64,000 bases of DNA from DATFTE01 sp963802575 (lineage in GTDB: Bacteria > Acidobacteriota > Terriglobia > Terriglobales > Acidobacteriaceae). The notes under the pieces are model-generated. The model was given only the letters and a program-made list of their open reading frames with translations. It was not told where the DNA came from and searched no databases. The stretch's first letter is position 1, and each line of letters opens with the position of its first letter. Shown here piece by piece: positions 25,833 through 33,772 of the stretch. The stretch spans positions 725,892-789,891 of the forward strand of contig CAWDJF010000007.1 in the NCBI GenBank assembly GCA_963802575.1. The letters run 5' to 3'. A program made the translations under genes and the position numbers.

Positions 25833-26822
25833 TTGAGTACGCCGGCTGCCATTAACGGGAAAGAGATTTTTGAGTTGCTGCGGGAGGATCTCGCGGCAAT
25901 TGAGCGGGAGTTTGGGCGGGATACGGTTTCAGGCGTTCAGGCCATCACCGAGATTGGCGAGTATTTGCGCGGGGGTGGGGGCAAGCGCATCCGGCCTATG
26001 CTTCTGTTGCTGGCCGCCCGCTTGTTTAACTACGAAGGACGAGGCGCTGTTCGTCTCGGTGCGGTCGTCGAGATCATCCACACGGCGACTTTGGTTCACG
26101 ACGACATTATTGATGAGGCGCAGACGCGCAGGGGTCGTCCTGCGGCCAACACGCAATGGGGCAATTCGAAGTGCGTGCTGGCGGGCGACTGGCTGTACAT
26201 GCAGGCCTTCAAGGTCGCGGTGCAAGAGCGCAACTTTCGCGTGCTCGACACCTTGATCGAATTGACGCAGCAAATGGTTGAGGGCGAACTGCTGCAGATG
26301 GAAAAGCTGGGCAAGCTGATCACCCTCGATGAACACTTCGATCTCATCTATCGCAAGACGGCATGCATGTTTGCGGTGTGCATGCGCATGGGCGCGATTC
26401 TAGGCAAGGCGGCGCCAGAGCAAGAAGAGGGACTGGCGCAATATGGACGCGATCTGGGGATGGCATTTCAGATTGTCGATGATGTGCTCGATTTGACCGC
26501 TTCAGAAAGCGTACTTGGGAAGCCGGTCGCGAGCGATCTGCGCGAAGGCAAAGTGACGATGGCGGTGATTCATGCGCTGGAGAGATGCACTCCGGTGGAG
26601 CGCAAGGCGATTGAGACTGTGTTGCACGAGCGGGCGTTCGACGGGGTTACGCACACGCAGATTCTTGAGATCTTGAATCGCTACGGGTCGCTCGAAGCGG
26701 CGAACGCGAGGGCGATGCAGTTTGCGGAAATGGCGCGGAATGCGATTTGCTCGTTTCCGGATAGTGAAGCGAAGCGGGCGCTTCTGTGGGCGCCGGAATA
26801 CGTCGTAGCTCGGGAGAAATAA
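25833..26822 (+). CDS. Polyprenyl diphosphate synthase
   Basis: This 329-aa trans-isoprenyl diphosphate synthase extends allylic diphosphates for quinone side chains. The first Asp-rich motif is in LVHDDIIDEAQTRRG, with GGGGKRIRPMLLLLAARLF before it. The second is FQIVDDVLDLTAS, followed by GKPVASDLREGKVTMAVIHA. The only reasonable start is TTG 25833, because no ATG precedes the conserved core; the ribosome site is poor and repeat-derived. Chain length cannot be assigned reliably; octaprenyl/heptaprenyl synthases are the nearest type. Confidence 0.92.
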   Translation: MSTPAAINGKEIFELLREDLAAIEREFGRDTVSGVQAITEIGEYLRGGGGKRIRPMLLLLAARLFNYEGRGAVRLGAVVEIIHTATLVHDDIIDEAQTRRGRPAANTQWGNSKCVLAGDWLYMQAFKVAVQERNFRVLDTLIELTQQMVEGELLQMEKLGKLITLDEHFDLIYRKTACMFAVCMRMGAILGKAAPEQEEGLAQYGRDLGMAFQIVDDVLDLTASESVLGKPVASDLREGKVTMAVIHALERCTPVERKAIETVLHERAFDGVTHTQILEILNRYGSLEAANARAMQFAEMARNAICSFPDSEAKRALLWAPEYVVAREK

Positions 26823-26824
26823 CT

Positions 26825-27015
26825 CGTCGTTGGTCGTTCGTCGTTGGTCGTTGGTTCTGATCTACAATCATTTCCGGTAATTTGTGCGCATTTTCTCACG
26901 CGAGATCTCAGATGCTGCACGCCAGATCCTTCGCCCTGCCGGGCTCAGGATAACGTCGGGATTCAAGAAACCGACATGAAGCCCTCGATTGTTTTGGCCA
27001 ACGACCAACGACTAG
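26825..27015. repeat. GTCGTTGGTC-word inverted pair with internal GGGCTCAGGATAACG element
   Basis: 26825-26856 has plus-strand GTCGTTGGTCGTTCG words; 26993-27015 has the inverted CCAACGACCAACGAC form. Between them, 26923-26959 carries a CCTTCGCCC-n-GGGCTCAGGATAACG element. No gene is evident in the gap. Confidence 0.6.
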
Positions 27016-27392
27016 CTCTTCACTGCGATTCCCTGCATCTCAAATCTCGCGTTGAACAGCAGCGGACCTGACCCCAGAAAGGCTCGCGCCGGAAATTCCT
27101 TTGAGAATCGTTTCACGTAACCGCTGTTGAAGGGCTCCCAAAGCGAGACGTCGTGACAGTAAATCTGGACGTACACTAGGTTATCCATGGTCATCTGGGC
27201 TTGGGCCAGGACGGCTTCGAATCCGTCAAGCAGCAGGCGGACCTCTTCATTGATGTCGGCGGGAGGCCGGCCAGTGGCGGGGTCGAGGCCGATGCGTCCC
27301 GAGAGATAGAGCGTATCGTTGACCAGGACGGCGTCGCTGAAGGGCAACTGGACGCGGCGTCCCGGAAGATTGATATAGCGGCGAGTGGGCAT
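27012..27392 (-). CDS. RidA/YjgF-family protein
   Basis: This 126-aa protein begins at ATG 27392, preceded by GAGG, in preference to a Cys-rich upstream reading. It has the family layout: PFSDAVLVNDTLYLSGRIGL, AQMTMDNLVYVQIYC, PARAFLGSGPLLFNARFEMQ. RidA proteins hydrolyse reactive enamine/imine intermediates; the expected catalytic Arg would be the one in FPARAF or NARFE, which I cannot settle by eye. It is divergent from the DedA-rhodanese gene, with starts about 175 bases apart. Confidence 0.88.
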   Translation of the reverse strand: MPTRRYINLPGRRVQLPFSDAVLVNDTLYLSGRIGLDPATGRPPADINEEVRLLLDGFEAVLAQAQMTMDNLVYVQIYCHDVSLWEPFNSGYVKRFSKEFPARAFLGSGPLLFNARFEMQGIAVKS

Positions 27393-27567
27393 AGGACCTC
27401 GTAGAATTTGAGAATTGCAATTGCACATCTTATGATTGCAGATTGCGGAGTTAAGATTCACGTCCCCGGAGAGTCAGTATTCTCTGCTTTTGCATCCAAC
27501 CAGCAGTCTTAAATCTGGCAAGCCGGGTGGACGGCGCGCCCGTATCCCGGTTAGTCTAACGCGACTG

Positions 27568-28539
27568 ATGAATAGTTTGCTTACCATGATCGCGCATCAC
27601 GGGTACCTGGTGGTCTTCGTCCTGGTGTTTGCCGAGGCGATTGGGCTGCCGGTGCCGGCGGCGGTGGCGCTGGTGGCCGGGGGAGCTGCGGCGGCGGCGC
27701 ACTTTCTGAAGCTGCCGGTGGTGCTGGGGCTTGCGATCCTGTCGATGCTGCTGGGCGATTCCCTGCTCTACACCTTGGGCCGCCATATGGGATGGACTCT
27801 TCTCGGCATCCTCTGCCGGGTGTCGACCAATCCGGAGAGTTGCATTCTGCGCTCCGCCGAGTCGTTCTATAAGCGCGGCAAGATCACGCTGGTGGTTGCC
27901 AAGTTCATTCCTGGCGTGAATACCATGGCGCCGCCCCTGGCGGGCAGCATGCGTATGAAGTTCATGCAATTTTTCAGGCTCGATTTCGTGGGGGCGACGC
28001 TGTATGCGTCCGCTTATATCCTGGCGGGGTTTATCTTCCGCGACTTCATAGTTTCGATTACGCATGGATTCCAAGTCGCGGGGCGGGCGTTCGAGGAAGT
28101 GCTGGTTTTCGCGGTGTTCGGATACGTGGTCTACCGGCTGGCGCTGTATCAGAAGCACAGCGTATATCGGATTGTGCCGCGGGTGCAGGTGCAGGAGTTG
28201 GCGCAGAGGCTGGCTGCGGGAGAGAGCGACAAAGTCATGATTGTTGACGTACGCAGCCACGGTTATTACGACTCGGGGACGGAGCGCATCAAGGGATCGA
28301 TCAGGCTGGAGCCGAACAACCTTAACCAGGAACTGGAGCGGCTTCCCAAGGACAGGGACATTTATCTTTACTGTACTTGAGCGCGCGAAGCGACCAGCGC
28401 CCGGGTGGCGCATATGCTGAGGGAAAAAGGATTCAACGCGTTCGTGATCGTCGGCGGGCTGGCGGCGTGGCGCAAGGCGGGACAAGCGATGGAACCGGTC
28501 CCGCATGACGACCTGGTGCATTTGCCGACGTTCTCGTAG
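27568..28539 (+). CDS. DedA-family membrane protein fused to rhodanese domain, interrupted by in-frame TGA (candidate selenoprotein)
   Basis: Read from ATG 27568 through the TGA at 28378-28380, the frame gives 323 residues. Residues 1-200 are a DedA/VTT membrane domain (GLPVPAAVALVAGG, LGRHMGWTLL, FIPGVNTMAPPLAGSMRMKF). Residues about 210-323 are a rhodanese domain (VMIVDVRSHGYYDSG, KGSIRLEPNNL, then the active loop). The TGA is residue 271, in YLYCT-TGA-AREATSARVA; the frame then continues flawlessly (FVIVGGLAAWRKAG) to TAG 28539. As I recall the family, a Cys usually occupies this position, which would make TGA a one-base change from TGC/TGT or a selenocysteine codon. A hairpin at 28397-28411 fits a bacterial SECIS. 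A simple nonsense mutation remains the alternative. Confidence 0.75.
28397..28411 (+). promoter_or_regulatory. Candidate bacterial SECIS hairpin after the in-frame TGA
   Basis: GCGCC pairs perfectly with GGCGC around the 5-base loop CGGGT. The loop begins 22 bases after the TGA. One of the first two loop bases is G, as the bacterial SECIS consensus requires. The rhodanese frame is GC-rich, so a chance hairpin is possible. Confidence 0.4.
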
Positions 28540-28574
28540 GCCGCGGGTCGACGGTCGCAGTTCGCAGAAATATC

Positions 28575-29162
28575 ATGGCATCCCCTAAAGAAATTGAGAT
28601 CAAGTTTCGCGTTGAGGATGTGCGGGCATTGACGCGGAAGCTGCGGCTGCGCGGATTTCGACTCATCACGCGGCGCACGCATGAGGTGAATACGCTTTAT
28701 GACTTGCCCGGACAGCCGTTGCGCAAGCGGGGAGAGTTGTTGCGTCTGCGGAAATATGGGACTGAATGGGTTCTGACGCATAAATCGAAGGGCGCGGTGG
28801 GCCGGCACAAGACGCGGGTTGAGCTTGAGACGGAGGCCAGCGACGGGAAGCAGATGGATGCGATCCTGCATGCGCTGGGGTACCGTCCCACATTTCGCTA
28901 TGAAAAATTCCGGGCGGAGTGGGGCGATGGGACCGGGCACGTGGTAGTCGATGAGACTCCGATCGGGAACTTCGGCGAGATCGAAGGGCCGGCGCGCTGG
29001 ATTGACCGCGTGGCCACGCAGTTGGGCATCGCGAAGCAGGATTACATTACCGATACTTATGCCGGGATGTTCTTCGCGTGGAAGCGGCGGATGCGGAGTT
29101 CCGCGAACGAGATGACGTTTGCGTCGGTGGGAAGAAAAACCGTGGAGCGCCGGGAACCCTGA
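28575..29162 (+). CDS. CYTH-domain protein (class IV adenylate cyclase/thiamine triphosphatase-like)
   Basis: This 195-aa protein has the defining ExExK motif at its N-terminus (KEIEIKFRVED). CYTH tunnel-fold basic and acidic residues follow (KRGELLRLRKYG, WVLTHKSKG, KTRVELETEASD, FRYEKFRAEW, VVVDETPIGNFGEIEG). Members act on triphosphate substrates; CyaB-type cyclase, thiamine triphosphatase or tripolyphosphatase activity cannot be separated from sequence alone. It starts 35 bases after the rhodanese stop and may share its transcript. The last 30 residues are poorly conserved basic sequence. Confidence 0.88.
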   Translation: MASPKEIEIKFRVEDVRALTRKLRLRGFRLITRRTHEVNTLYDLPGQPLRKRGELLRLRKYGTEWVLTHKSKGAVGRHKTRVELETEASDGKQMDAILHALGYRPTFRYEKFRAEWGDGTGHVVVDETPIGNFGEIEGPARWIDRVATQLGIAKQDYITDTYAGMFFAWKRRMRSSANEMTFASVGRKTVERREP

Positions 29163-29219
29163 GAAAGCCGCACAGGCCGCCTTGGGATTTTTACTCATCT
29201 GAGTGATAGTCTTGCGGAA

Positions 29220-30350
29220 ATGGATGGCACAGGGTCATCGGCGAACGATCGTTATGCGTTGATGAGCCGGCGCACTGCGTGGCTTCTGCTGTTTCTGGTC
29301 TACTCCTCGATTGGTTTCCTGAACTTCGCTTATCGCTATCTCGACGATCTGGCACGTAATCACTCGCACACCTTTGGCATTCGCCTGTTCGAAGAGAGCA
29401 CCGGCATTTACTCGGCTTTTGTGCTGCTGCCTCCGCTGGTCTGGATTGTGCGCCGTCTGCGCATACGCCGTGACAACTGGTGGAAGATGGTCCCACTGAA
29501 TCTATTGGCGATGATGGGTTACTCGATTTGTGACACCACGCTGATGGCGGTGAGCCGGCGTTTGCTAGCGCCGGTGTTTGGGCTCGGGCCGTATGACTAC
29601 GGCGTCATGGTGTATCGCTATCCGATGGAGTTCGCCAATCACGTTCTGTCGTTCTGGATTATCGTCGGCACCGTTTACGTGATCGATTCCTTGCGCGAGG
29701 CGCGGAACCGGCAGATTGCGACGGCGGAACTCGAGGCGCGCTTGGCCGAAGCGCAATTGCAAAATCTGCGTTTGCAGCTGCAGCCCCATTTCTTGTTCAA
29801 CGCATTGAATACGATTTCTTCGGTGATGCATGAAGATGTGGACCGCGCCGATGTCATGCTTACGCAACTCAGCGATCTGCTGCGGCGTACGTTGCAGGCA
29901 GCGAATTCGCAGGAAGTTTCGCTGGAAGAAGAGTTGGCAATGCTGAAGAGCTATCTGGGCATTATGGAGGCCCGGTTCGGCGACGATCTGCAAGTCGATT
30001 TCGCCGTTGACCCAGCGGTTACCCAGGCAATGGTGCCGCAACTAATTTTGCAGCCGCTGGTGGAGAACTCGATCCGTCACGGGCGCGACGCGGTATCGTC
30101 CCGAGTCGATATTCACGTGCGCGCGATGCGCGAGAACGGACGCCTGCTGCTGCAAGTCAGCGACAACGGGCCTGGCATTCCCGACATTCACACGTCGGAT
30201 TGGAAAAAGGGCATTGGCATTTCGAATACCGAAGAGCGGCTGGAAGGCCTCTACGGAGCCGATCATGAGTTGCTGATGGAAAACGCGAATGGGCGCGGGC
30301 TTACTGTGAGCGTCCGTCTTCCCTTGCGGCTGGCGGGCGCGCATCCGTGA
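29220..30350 (+). CDS. LytS/YehU-type sensor histidine kinase
   Basis: This 376-aa membrane histidine kinase has an N-terminal region with several hydrophobic helices (residues 15-160) and no recognisable sensory domain. The His_kinase domain carries the phospho-acceptor in LQPHFLFNALNTISSVMHED. An HATPase_c domain follows, with QPLVENSIRHG (N-box) and VSDNGPGIPD, plus GIGISNTEERLEGLYG. Its stop overlaps the GTG start of the LytTR response regulator (GTGA), so the pair is translationally coupled. Confidence 0.93.
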   Translation: MDGTGSSANDRYALMSRRTAWLLLFLVYSSIGFLNFAYRYLDDLARNHSHTFGIRLFEESTGIYSAFVLLPPLVWIVRRLRIRRDNWWKMVPLNLLAMMGYSICDTTLMAVSRRLLAPVFGLGPYDYGVMVYRYPMEFANHVLSFWIIVGTVYVIDSLREARNRQIATAELEARLAEAQLQNLRLQLQPHFLFNALNTISSVMHEDVDRADVMLTQLSDLLRRTLQAANSQEVSLEEELAMLKSYLGIMEARFGDDLQVDFAVDPAVTQAMVPQLILQPLVENSIRHGRDAVSSRVDIHVRAMRENGRLLLQVSDNGPGIPDIHTSDWKKGIGISNTEERLEGLYGADHELLMENANGRGLTVSVRLPLRLAGAHP

Positions 30351-31118
30351 GTTCCAGGCTGAAAGTCTTCGTGGTCGACGATGAGGCGCCCGCGCGGAAG
30401 AAGATCATCCGCTTTCTGGAGCGCGATCCTGAGGTGGAACTTGTAGGCCAGGCTGGCAACGGCGGTGAGGCCGTGCCTGCGAATCCAGGAGAGCGAGCCA
30501 GATCTGGTTTTTCTCGATGTGCAGATGCCCGGTATGGACGGATTTGACGTCATCCGTGCTCTCGAACCGGGTCCGCTTCCCCGCGTGGTCTTTGTCACGG
30601 CACATGACGAGTATGCGATACGAGCTTTCGAAGTGCACGCCTTCGGCTACCTGCTGAAGCCTTTCGATCAGGGACGCTTTGCCAAGGTGCTGGCTGACGC
30701 GAAGCAACATCTGGTCAAAGATCAGGAGAGCGAAGTTAGCGCAAATCTACGCCGCCTGCTGGCCGAGGTCCAGCGGAAGCAGCAGACTCCGGCCCGTTTG
30801 CTGGTACAGCAGAAAGACCGGGCATTCTTTGTTGCTTTGGAAAAAATCGATTGGGTCGAGTCAGAGCGCAATTATCTGAACCTGCACGTGGGCGCGCAGA
30901 CGTACACCATTCGCGGAACCATCGAAAGCCTGGAAGAAAAGCTGGATGCATCGCAGTTTCTACGGCTGAACCGGTCATCCGTGGTACGCATTGATTTCAT
31001 TCGCGAGTTGCAAAATTGGTTTCATGGCGAGTACAAAGTCGTGCTGCTATCTGGGGAAACCCTCACGTGGACACGGCGGTATGTGGGACGGTATCCGGAG
31101 ATTTTGCAGAGGCTGTGA
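30347..31118 (+). CDS. LytTR-family response regulator, split by a one-base frameshift
   Basis: GTG 30347 starts a receiver domain (LKVFVVDDEAPARKKIIRFL) that reads to GNGGEAV. At 30476-30477 the frame is lost. Removing one C there gives GEAVLRIQESEPDLVFLDVQ and continues uninterrupted through LDVQMPGMDG (phospho-acceptor Asp), TAHDEYAIRAFEVHAFGYLL and a complete LytTR DNA-binding domain (IDWVESERNYLNLHVG ... FLRLNRSSVVRIDFI). The corrected product is 256 aa, normal for the family. As written, the DNA-binding half could only be made from an internal GTG at 30465, lacking the receiver acidic pair. A sequencing or assembly insertion is the simplest explanation. Confidence 0.85.
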
Positions 31119-31139
31119 TTTGATGGTAGCGTCGCTTTG

Positions 31140-31166
31140 CGGCTGGACGGACGAGGACGTCCCCAC
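31140..31166. repeat. GGCTGGACGGACGAGG-type repeat
   Basis: This is a relative of 14053-14083 (CGGCTGGACGG ... GTCCCCAC) in the gap before the glycosyltransferase gene. Confidence 0.5.
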
Positions 31167-31280
31167 CTGAGTCGTGGAGGTCCATCGCTCCCGTTCTTCA
31201 CCATAACAGGCCCGTTCGTCCCATACTGCTTGGTTCCCGTCCCGCCGACTCAGAAAATAGCCTCGACCTCGGAGGCTTCT

Positions 31281-32861
31281 ATGAGCGCTGCAGCTTTGAT
31301 GACTCCTCAAGACACCACGCGCGATGCAAATCCGAACGCCGGATTTCGTCTCGACCCGGTGGTCTTCTTTGGTTTCACCGGCGCGGTCCTTGTCTTGCAT
31401 ATCCTGCTTAGCGGGCGCTACGGGTACTTCCGCGACGAACTGTACTTTCTCGATTGCGGAAGGAATCTGGCGTGGGGATATGTCGACATGGCGCCGATGA
31501 TCGCGCTGATAGCCCGCTTCGCGCTGATGCTTGGCGGTTCGCTGCCCGTCCTACGGACCTTCGCTGGGATCGGGGGAGCGGGCATCGTCGCGCTTACGAT
31601 TTTGATCGCGTGGCGACTGGCCGGAGGCCGGTTCGCTCAAGGACTGGCCGGGCTCTGCGCGTTCATCGTCCCTGAATATCTGGGCACGGGCAGCCTGATG
31701 ACCATGAACGTTTTCGAAAAGTGCTTCTGGATGGCCTGCGTTTACGTGGTGATTCGCATTATCCAGACGGGAAATTCGAAGCTATGGGTCTGGTTCGGCG
31801 TGCTTGCTGGTTTGGGCTTGATGAACAAGCACTCGATGCTGTTCTTCGGGTCGGCGGTTCTAGTGGGAATTCTTCTCACGGAACAGCGAAAAGAATTGTT
31901 GAAGCCGTGGATCTGGATCGCTGGTGCGATCGCGGTCGTGATTTTTCTGCCCAATGTGATCTGGCAGGTGCAGCACCACTTCCCTACGCTCGAAGATCTG
32001 CATAACGTGAAAGTCAGCGGAAAGAATGTGGTGCTCGGTCCGATGGCGTTCATCCGCGAGCAGATTTTCATGATGCATCCGATTACGTTTCCGGTGTGGC
32101 TGGCGGGGCTGTGGTATTTCCTGTTAGGACGCGGAACGCGCTACCGCATTCTGGGCTGGATTTATCTGGTGCTGCTGATCGAGTTCATCGTCATGCACGG
32201 AAAGAACTACTACCTGTCGGGAGCGTATCCCATGCTGCTGGCGGGAGGAGCGGTGGCGATCGAGGGTTGGCTGGATCAGCGAGCAATGGCCCGCGCCAGG
32301 CTGTGGCCGAAGGCAGCGATCGTGATTGTGATTGCCGTAGCCGGAGCTGTGATTGCTCCTCTCGCACTGCCGTTGCTTTCGCCCGCGAATTATGTCGCCT
32401 ACATGGCGAAGCTGCGTGTCAGCCCGAGCAAAACCGAAGTGAATCACAACGGGCCGCTGCCGCAGTTTCTAGGAGACCAGTTTGGCTGGCCGGAATTGGT
32501 GGAGCAGGTTGCGTCCGTCTATAACGGGCTGCCTCCCGAGCAACGCGCGAAGACCGCGATTCTCGCAGGCAACTACGGCGAAGCGGGCGCGATTGATATG
32601 TTTGGCCCGAAATATGGATTGCCCATCGCGCTTAGCGGACATCAGAACCATTACTACTGGGGGACACGCGGGTTTACAGGCGATACCGTGATCACGATTC
32701 AGTACGGGCCACGCTACTTAGGGCAGATTTGTGATTCCGTTCACGAGGCCGCGATGCATACCAGCGAGTGGGGCATGGCGGAGGAAAACCACGCGATTTA
32801 TGTGTGCCACTTGAAGCAGCCGCTGGCGGCGATTTGGGAAGATCAAAAGAACTGGAATTAG
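31281..32861 (+). CDS. GT39-like membrane glycosyltransferase
   Basis: This 526-aa polytopic membrane protein has about ten hydrophobic segments. ATG 31281 has a near-ideal GGAGG five bases upstream, so the longer reading from 31137 is rejected. The PMT/ArnT-like hallmark, an acidic pair in the first periplasmic loop, is present as GRYGYFRDELYFLDCGRNLAWGY in pieces (GYFRDELYF; VDMAPMIAL). Other blocks are GLGLMNKHSMLFF and FPVWLAGLWYFLLG. Such enzymes transfer sugars from polyprenyl phosphates to lipids or proteins in the periplasm. Substrate is unknown. Confidence 0.85.
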   Translation: MSAAALMTPQDTTRDANPNAGFRLDPVVFFGFTGAVLVLHILLSGRYGYFRDELYFLDCGRNLAWGYVDMAPMIALIARFALMLGGSLPVLRTFAGIGGAGIVALTILIAWRLAGGRFAQGLAGLCAFIVPEYLGTGSLMTMNVFEKCFWMACVYVVIRIIQTGNSKLWVWFGVLAGLGLMNKHSMLFFGSAVLVGILLTEQRKELLKPWIWIAGAIAVVIFLPNVIWQVQHHFPTLEDLHNVKVSGKNVVLGPMAFIREQIFMMHPITFPVWLAGLWYFLLGRGTRYRILGWIYLVLLIEFIVMHGKNYYLSGAYPMLLAGGAVAIEGWLDQRAMARARLWPKAAIVIVIAVAGAVIAPLALPLLSPANYVAYMAKLRVSPSKTEVNHNGPLPQFLGDQFGWPELVEQVASVYNGLPPEQRAKTAILAGNYGEAGAIDMFGPKYGLPIALSGHQNHYYWGTRGFTGDTVITIQYGPRYLGQICDSVHEAAMHTSEWGMAEENHAIYVCHLKQPLAAIWEDQKNWN

Positions 32862-32889
32862 AGCGTCTGGGCGTCGGGCTTTGGGATTC

Positions 32890-33016
32890 GTATCAGGGCA
32901 CGCCTTCAGGCGTGCCGCAGATAGTCTCTCCGCCACCGCCTTCAGGCGCTGCACAGCGGCTAAAGCCTGTCGTGATTGGTTTTTCTTTTGGTATGGCTGA
33001 AGCCATACCCTGATAC
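32890..33016 (+). repeat. About 130-bp three-hairpin dispersed element, copy 1
   Basis: It starts GTATCAGGGCACG and ends CATACCCTGATAC, so the ends are inverted copies. Terminal hairpins are GGCACGCCTTCAGGCGTGCC (left) and GGTATGGCTGAAGCCATACC (right). The centre has GCCTTCAGGCGCTG and CAGCGGCTAAAGCC. The reverse complement of 51474-51603 aligns along the whole length. Confidence 0.8.
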
Positions 33017-33089
33017 AAGGCCCTGAGAATGACGAGCCGCAGCCAGCTGCGTCTCAACCAGGGAGTCATCCCAAGCATTCGCGGCAGAC

Positions 33090-33554
33090 TTAACGGGCGG
33101 CGTGGGCCGCGATCGCAGGCGTCCATTGGGCGGCGCGCTGGTAGCCGTCGGTGGCATAGCACACCGCGCGATCGAAGAATTGATCAAGCAATCGTAAGAG
33201 TTCCAGCTCTCCGTAAAGCTCGACGGAACTGTGAGTGAACCCTTGCCGGTTGAGGAACTCCCACAGATGCTCTTTCATCAGGACGAGAGCCCAGCAGAAA
33301 TCCTGCAAGCTGACGCCTTGCATGGCGCGGCGAGCGCCGATCTCACGATAGCGCTGCTCGATGTCGTGATCGGTCTTGGTGAGCAACCACTCGCTGAGGT
33401 GACTCAAGATTTCATAGGCGCGGCTTCGCAGCTCGTCGGCGGGCACTTTTCGCATCTCGCGCGTGTGCGCGGAGCGTTCAATCTTAGCCAGAAGCCCATC
33501 CACCAGTTCGTCGGAGTGATTCTCAATCAGGTACACCAGGCGCAGCGCGATCAT
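33090..33554 (-). CDS. RsbRD N-terminal-like helical sensor protein
   Basis: This 154-aa all-helical protein starts at ATG 33554, preceded by GAGGT. The sequence (LVYLIENHSDELVDGLLAKI, LRSRAYEILSHLSEWLL, RYREIGARRAMQGVSLQDFC, LVLMKEHLWEFL) resembles the RsbRD-type N-terminal sensing domain of stressosome or globin-like sensor proteins, here as a stand-alone domain. Assignment is from pattern only. The 218-bp AT-rich region 33555-33772 probably holds its promoter. Confidence 0.6.
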   Translation of the reverse strand: MIALRLVYLIENHSDELVDGLLAKIERSAHTREMRKVPADELRSRAYEILSHLSEWLLTKTDHDIEQRYREIGARRAMQGVSLQDFCWALVLMKEHLWEFLNRQGFTHSSVELYGELELLRLLDQFFDRAVCYATDGYQRAAQWTPAIAAHAAR

Positions 33555-33732
33555 GTTTACCTCTAATTAACATCTAATTTGTTCGATGCGCGAAATGCGG
33601 GAAGGGATTCGTTTCGGGAACACCTTTTACAAATTGTTACATATCATTGTTATATCGTGTTACGACATTGTTTACGCAGACCTAGGCTCATTGAGAATTG
33701 GGGCTCCACATGTGGTTTTGGGCGTGGGAATC

Positions 33733-33754
33733 AGACGGGCAGGAATGCCCGTCT
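33733..33754. repeat. Short hairpin AGACGGGC-N6-GCCCGTCT after secA
   Basis: A perfect 8-bp stem with a 6-base loop lies 19 bases past the secA stop on its strand. There is no T-run, so it is not a classical terminator, although it may attenuate read-through. Confidence 0.5.
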
Positions 33755-33772
33755 TCCATCATGAAATTGTCG

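Noticed and set aside
27436..28380. DedA protein ending at the TGA as a complete gene
   Set aside because: It would stop inside the rhodanese active loop, while the frame downstream encodes the exact missing half of the domain.
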